Shown: positions 5,624-7,441 of the stretch, piece by piece
Position numbering within the stretch: position 1 is the first letter of the stretch
Layout of the letters: every line of letters starts with the position of its first letter
NCBI GenBank assembly: GCA_041488095.1
Contig: JBGPOP010000075.1
Coordinates: forward strand, 1 to 7,441
Reading direction: 5' to 3'
Source: DASYPQ01 sp041488095
Lineage (GTDB): Bacteria; Planctomycetota; UBA1135; GCA-002686595
Length of the DNA: 7,441 nt
Translations under genes and position numbers: made by a program
Notes under the pieces: model-generated
The model's input: only the letters and a program-made list of their open reading frames with translations
What the model was told of the DNA's origin: nothing
Database searches by the model: none

Positions 5624-7018
5624 TTGAGCCCCTCTCCTCCCACTCGCGGCCGCGGCCGCCGCCCCGGCGGCCGGCGCGGCGGCGGCGGCCCCCCGGCCGG
5701 TTCCCAGGCCCACGCCGGCCACTCCCGGATCTCGCCGCTGCACCCGACCGAGGTGCCGCCCGACATCCACTCCTTCCTCGAGTGGAACCTCGGCGAGGAC
5801 ATCCAGCGCGCGATCGCCGACATGGGCATCACCGTCCCCACGCCGATCCAGAAGCTCGCCATCGGTCCCGTGCTCGAGGGGAAGGACATCATCGCCAAGG
5901 CCGAGACCGGGACGGGCAAGACCCTCGCCTTCGGCGCGCCGATCATGTCCAAGATCGATCCCGCCCGCGCGTCGGTGCTCGCGCTCACGCTGTGCCCGAC
6001 CCGCGAGCTCGCCGAGCAGGTCTGCAAGGTGCTCGAGATCCTCGGCAAGGCGCGCGGCGTCCGCGTGGCGCTGGTCGTCGGCGGCGAGCCGCTCGGGCCG
6101 CAGGTCAAGGCGCTCCAGTCCGGCGTCCAGGTCGTCGTCGGGACGCCCGGGCGCGTGCTCGACCTCTACGGGCAGCGCTTCCTGTCCTTCCCCTGGACCG
6201 AGTACGTCGTCCTCGACGAGGCCGACCGCATGCTCGAGATCGGCTTCATCGACGACGTCCGCAAGATCCTCTCCTTCACGCCCGACGAGAGGCAGACGCT
6301 GCTCTTCTCGGCGACGTTCCCGACCGAGCTCCTGAAGCTCGCGCGCGAGCACACCCGCGATCCCGTCGAGGTCGCGACCGCCGCGGGCATCAAGACCGTC
6401 GACGCGATCGAGCAGTGCTGGTTCAACGTCACGGACGACGACCACGCGCTCGCGCTGATCCGCCTGATCGAGCAGAGCGGGCCGGACGACGTGTTCCTGG
6501 TCTTCTGCGATCGCCGCGACGAGGTGGACCGGCTGATGCGGCGCCTCGAGCGCCTGCCTTTCTCGATCAAGGCGCTCCACGGCGGCTACGAGCAGGACGC
6601 GCGCTTCCGCGTCATGGGCGCGTTCCGCACCGGCGAGGTCAAGGCGCTCGTCGCGACCGACGTCGCCTCGCGCGGGCTCGACGTCGTCCTCGTCACGCAC
6701 GTCGTCAACTACTCGCCGCCGCGCGACCTCACGGAGTACACGCACCGCATCGGGCGCACCGGCCGCGCCGGGCGCAGCGGGCGCGCGATCACGCTCGTCA
6801 CGCCGCACGGGATGAAGCGCTGGTCCTTCGTCTTGAAGCAGGCGACCTGGCCGATTCCGGAGGTCGATCCTCCCGGCCCGAGCCGCAGGCGCGAGGGACC
6901 TCCTCCCTCGCGGCGACCTCCCCCCGAGCCGCCCCGACCTCCCCCGATCGAGGAGCGACCCGCTGCGCCTTCGCAGGCAGAGGGTCGCAGCCGGGCTCGG
7001 CGCCGTCACGGAAGATAG
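5624..7018 (+). CDS. DEAD-box ATP-dependent RNA helicase (RhlE-like) with low-complexity basic tails
   Basis: 464 residues from TTG 5624. All helicase motifs are present in order: upstream Phe51 and Q motif VPTPIQ (71-76), Walker A AETGTGKT (93-100), Ia PTRELA (125-130), Ib TPGR (174-177), DEAD (198-201), SAT (229-231), motif V ATDVASRGLD (344-353) and motif VI HRIGRTGRAGR (374-384). It should unwind short RNA duplexes with ATP, for instance in ribosome assembly or mRNA turnover. The core is flanked by an Arg/Gly-rich N-terminus (about 7-24) and a Pro/Arg-rich C-terminal tail (about 413-464), both probably disordered RNA-binding arms. No ATG fits the start: the first in-frame ATG (5822) would remove Phe51 and the start of the Q region. 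C/G-ending codons begin by about 5645, favouring TTG 5624; GTG 5753, just before PPDIHSFLEW, is the main alternative. No good ribosome-binding site is seen for either. The function is firm, the start is not. The ferredoxin gene follows after 25 bases. Confidence 0.92.
   Translation: MSPSPPTRGRGRRPGGRRGGGGPPAGSQAHAGHSRISPLHPTEVPPDIHSFLEWNLGEDIQRAIADMGITVPTPIQKLAIGPVLEGKDIIAKAETGTGKTLAFGAPIMSKIDPARASVLALTLCPTRELAEQVCKVLEILGKARGVRVALVVGGEPLGPQVKALQSGVQVVVGTPGRVLDLYGQRFLSFPWTEYVVLDEADRMLEIGFIDDVRKILSFTPDERQTLLFSATFPTELLKLAREHTRDPVEVATAAGIKTVDAIEQCWFNVTDDDHALALIRLIEQSGPDDVFLVFCDRRDEVDRLMRRLERLPFSIKALHGGYEQDARFRVMGAFRTGEVKALVATDVASRGLDVVLVTHVVNYSPPRDLTEYTHRIGRTGRAGRSGRAITLVTPHGMKRWSFVLKQATWPIPEVDPPGPSRRREGPPPSRRPPPEPPRPPPIEERPAAPSQAEGRSRARRRHGR
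6892..6910 (+). repeat. Perfect 7-base-pair hairpin inside the helicase tail coding region
   Basis: CGAGGGA (6892-6898) pairs with TCCCTCG (6904-6910) around a 5-base loop. It lies in the Pro/Arg-rich tail, where a short direct repeat CGACCTCCCCC also occurs (within 6914-6925 and at 6935-6945). It probably reflects low-complexity GC-rich coding sequence rather than a regulatory element. Confidence 0.3.
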
Positions 7019-7023
7019 GATCG

Positions 7024-7038
7024 GGGCCTATGAGGCCC
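7024..7038 (+). promoter_or_regulatory. Small hairpin overlapping the ferredoxin ribosome-binding site
   Basis: GGGCC (7024-7028) and GGCCC (7034-7038) form a perfect 5-base-pair stem with loop TATGA. The likely weak Shine-Dalgarno sequence TGAGG (7031-7035) is partly inside the right arm, 8 bases before the ferredoxin ATG at 7044. Folding would partly hide it, so translation may depend on ribosomes finishing the helicase 25 bases upstream. The regulatory reading is inference. Confidence 0.3.
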
Positions 7039-7043
7039 GCGCC

Positions 7044-7441
7044 ATGGGCGGCACGAACCCGTACATCAAGCCGGTCGAGTCGAAGCTGCCGACGAAGCGC
7101 TACTCGATCACCTTCCTCCCCATGAAGAAGGTGGTCGAGGTCGATCCCTCGAAGCTTCCCTACTCGCGCGAGGGTCTGAAAGGATCGATCCTCGAGATCG
7201 CCCTCGGCCACCGCGTCGAGATCGACCACGCCTGCGGCGGAGTGTGCGCGTGCTCGACCTGCCACGTGATCGTGAGGAAGGGCCTCGAGTCGATCCCCGG
7301 GGCGACCGAGGACGAGGACGACCAGCTCGACAACGCGCCCGGGCTGACGCCACAGTCGCGCCTCTCGTGCCAGTCGGTTCCGGACGGCTCGCGCGATCTC
7401 GTGGTCGAGATCCCGAGCTGGAACCGGAACATGGTCAAGGA
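7044..7441 (+). CDS. fdx: Isc-type [2Fe-2S] ferredoxin, 3' end cut by the window edge
   Basis: 132 full codons are visible with no stop. The cysteine pattern C-x3-C-x-C-x2-C is at 64-73 (HACGGVCACSTCHVIV, 62-77), with the last cysteine at 109 (SRLSCQS, 105-111). The ligands of a plant/adrenodoxin-type [2Fe-2S] cluster would be Cys64, Cys70, Cys73 and Cys109, with Cys68 the extra conserved cysteine of bacterial Isc ferredoxins. The EDEDDQLDNA stretch (90-99) and the ending DLVVEIPSWNRNMVKE also match that family, which supplies electrons for Fe-S cluster assembly. E. coli Fdx is 111 residues; this one has an N-terminal extension of about 20 residues (MGGTNPYIKPVESKLP...), so probably only a few C-terminal codons lie outside the window. 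The ATG at 7030 is out of frame. TGAGG 8 bases upstream of ATG 7044 is a weak ribosome-binding site. The gene is probably co-transcribed with the helicase. No isc genes are visible here, so the symbol rests on sequence type, not context. Confidence 0.9.
   Translation, partial: MGGTNPYIKPVESKLPTKRYSITFLPMKKVVEVDPSKLPYSREGLKGSILEIALGHRVEIDHACGGVCACSTCHVIVRKGLESIPGATEDEDDQLDNAPGLTPQSRLSCQSVPDGSRDLVVEIPSWNRNMVK

Noticed and set aside
5822..5824. ATG as the helicase start
   Set aside because: Starting here removes the conserved upstream Phe and the helix before the Q motif, which DEAD-box proteins need for nucleotide recognition.
4862..7009. 715-codon open frame on the minus strand
   Set aside because: It is a shadow antisense to the helicase and out of frame with the propeller gene, with no recognisable domain; the helicase motifs on the other strand are complete.
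7030..7032. ATG as the ferredoxin start
   Set aside because: It is out of frame with the ferredoxin and lies in the loop of a small hairpin.
4576..7125. 849-codon open frame on the plus strand
   Set aside because: It is antisense to the propeller gene and out of frame with the helicase, and its product is mostly Arg/Pro/Ala. It is a GC-rich shadow of the real genes.

Overview
The window is GC-rich bacterial chromosome with six protein-coding genes. No tRNA, rRNA, CRISPR array, transposase or integrase was found. Tandem FG-GAP blades, a secreted or anchored protein made of repeated carboxypeptidase-regulatory-like domains, and a YVTN-type seven-bladed propeller, next to ordinary housekeeping genes, fit large-genome environmental lineages such as Planctomycetota, Myxococcota, Acidobacteriota or Eisenbacteria-like groups. 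The sequence does not decide between these; Planctomycetota is a weak preference.

Layout, left to right. 1-112: no gene recognised, but a long imperfect hairpin (39-106) just beyond the 3' end of the first gene. 113-943 (-): exported FG-GAP propeller protein that stops abruptly inside a blade. 944-1366: 423-base divergent intergenic region with three successive inverted repeats (1018-1148) and an extended -10 promoter (about 1299-1307). 1367-3643 (+): membrane-anchored multidomain beta-sandwich protein. It converges, with a 22-base gap, on 3666-4433 (-), an exodeoxyribonuclease III / AP endonuclease. Upstream on the same strand is 4528-5544 (-), a seven-bladed YVTN-type propeller. A 79-base divergent gap separates it from 5624-7018 (+), a DEAD-box RNA helicase of the RhlE-like type with low-complexity basic tails. 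Only 25 bases later, 7044 to the window edge (+) is an Isc-type [2Fe-2S] ferredoxin, probably lacking only its last few codons.

The left part (113-3643) is accessory, with envelope or extracellular repeat proteins; the 1367-3643 gene has visibly more relaxed third-codon positions than its neighbours. The right part (3666-7441) is housekeeping: DNA repair, RNA remodelling and Fe-S metabolism, with strongly C/G-ending codons. The propeller and nuclease genes could be co-transcribed leftwards, and the helicase and ferredoxin rightwards.

I do not see a convincing new multi-gene system. The points most worth a second look are the truncated FG-GAP gene abutting a 26-pair hairpin, the cluster of inverted repeats in the divergent intergenic region, and hairpins or palindromes placed at gene boundaries.
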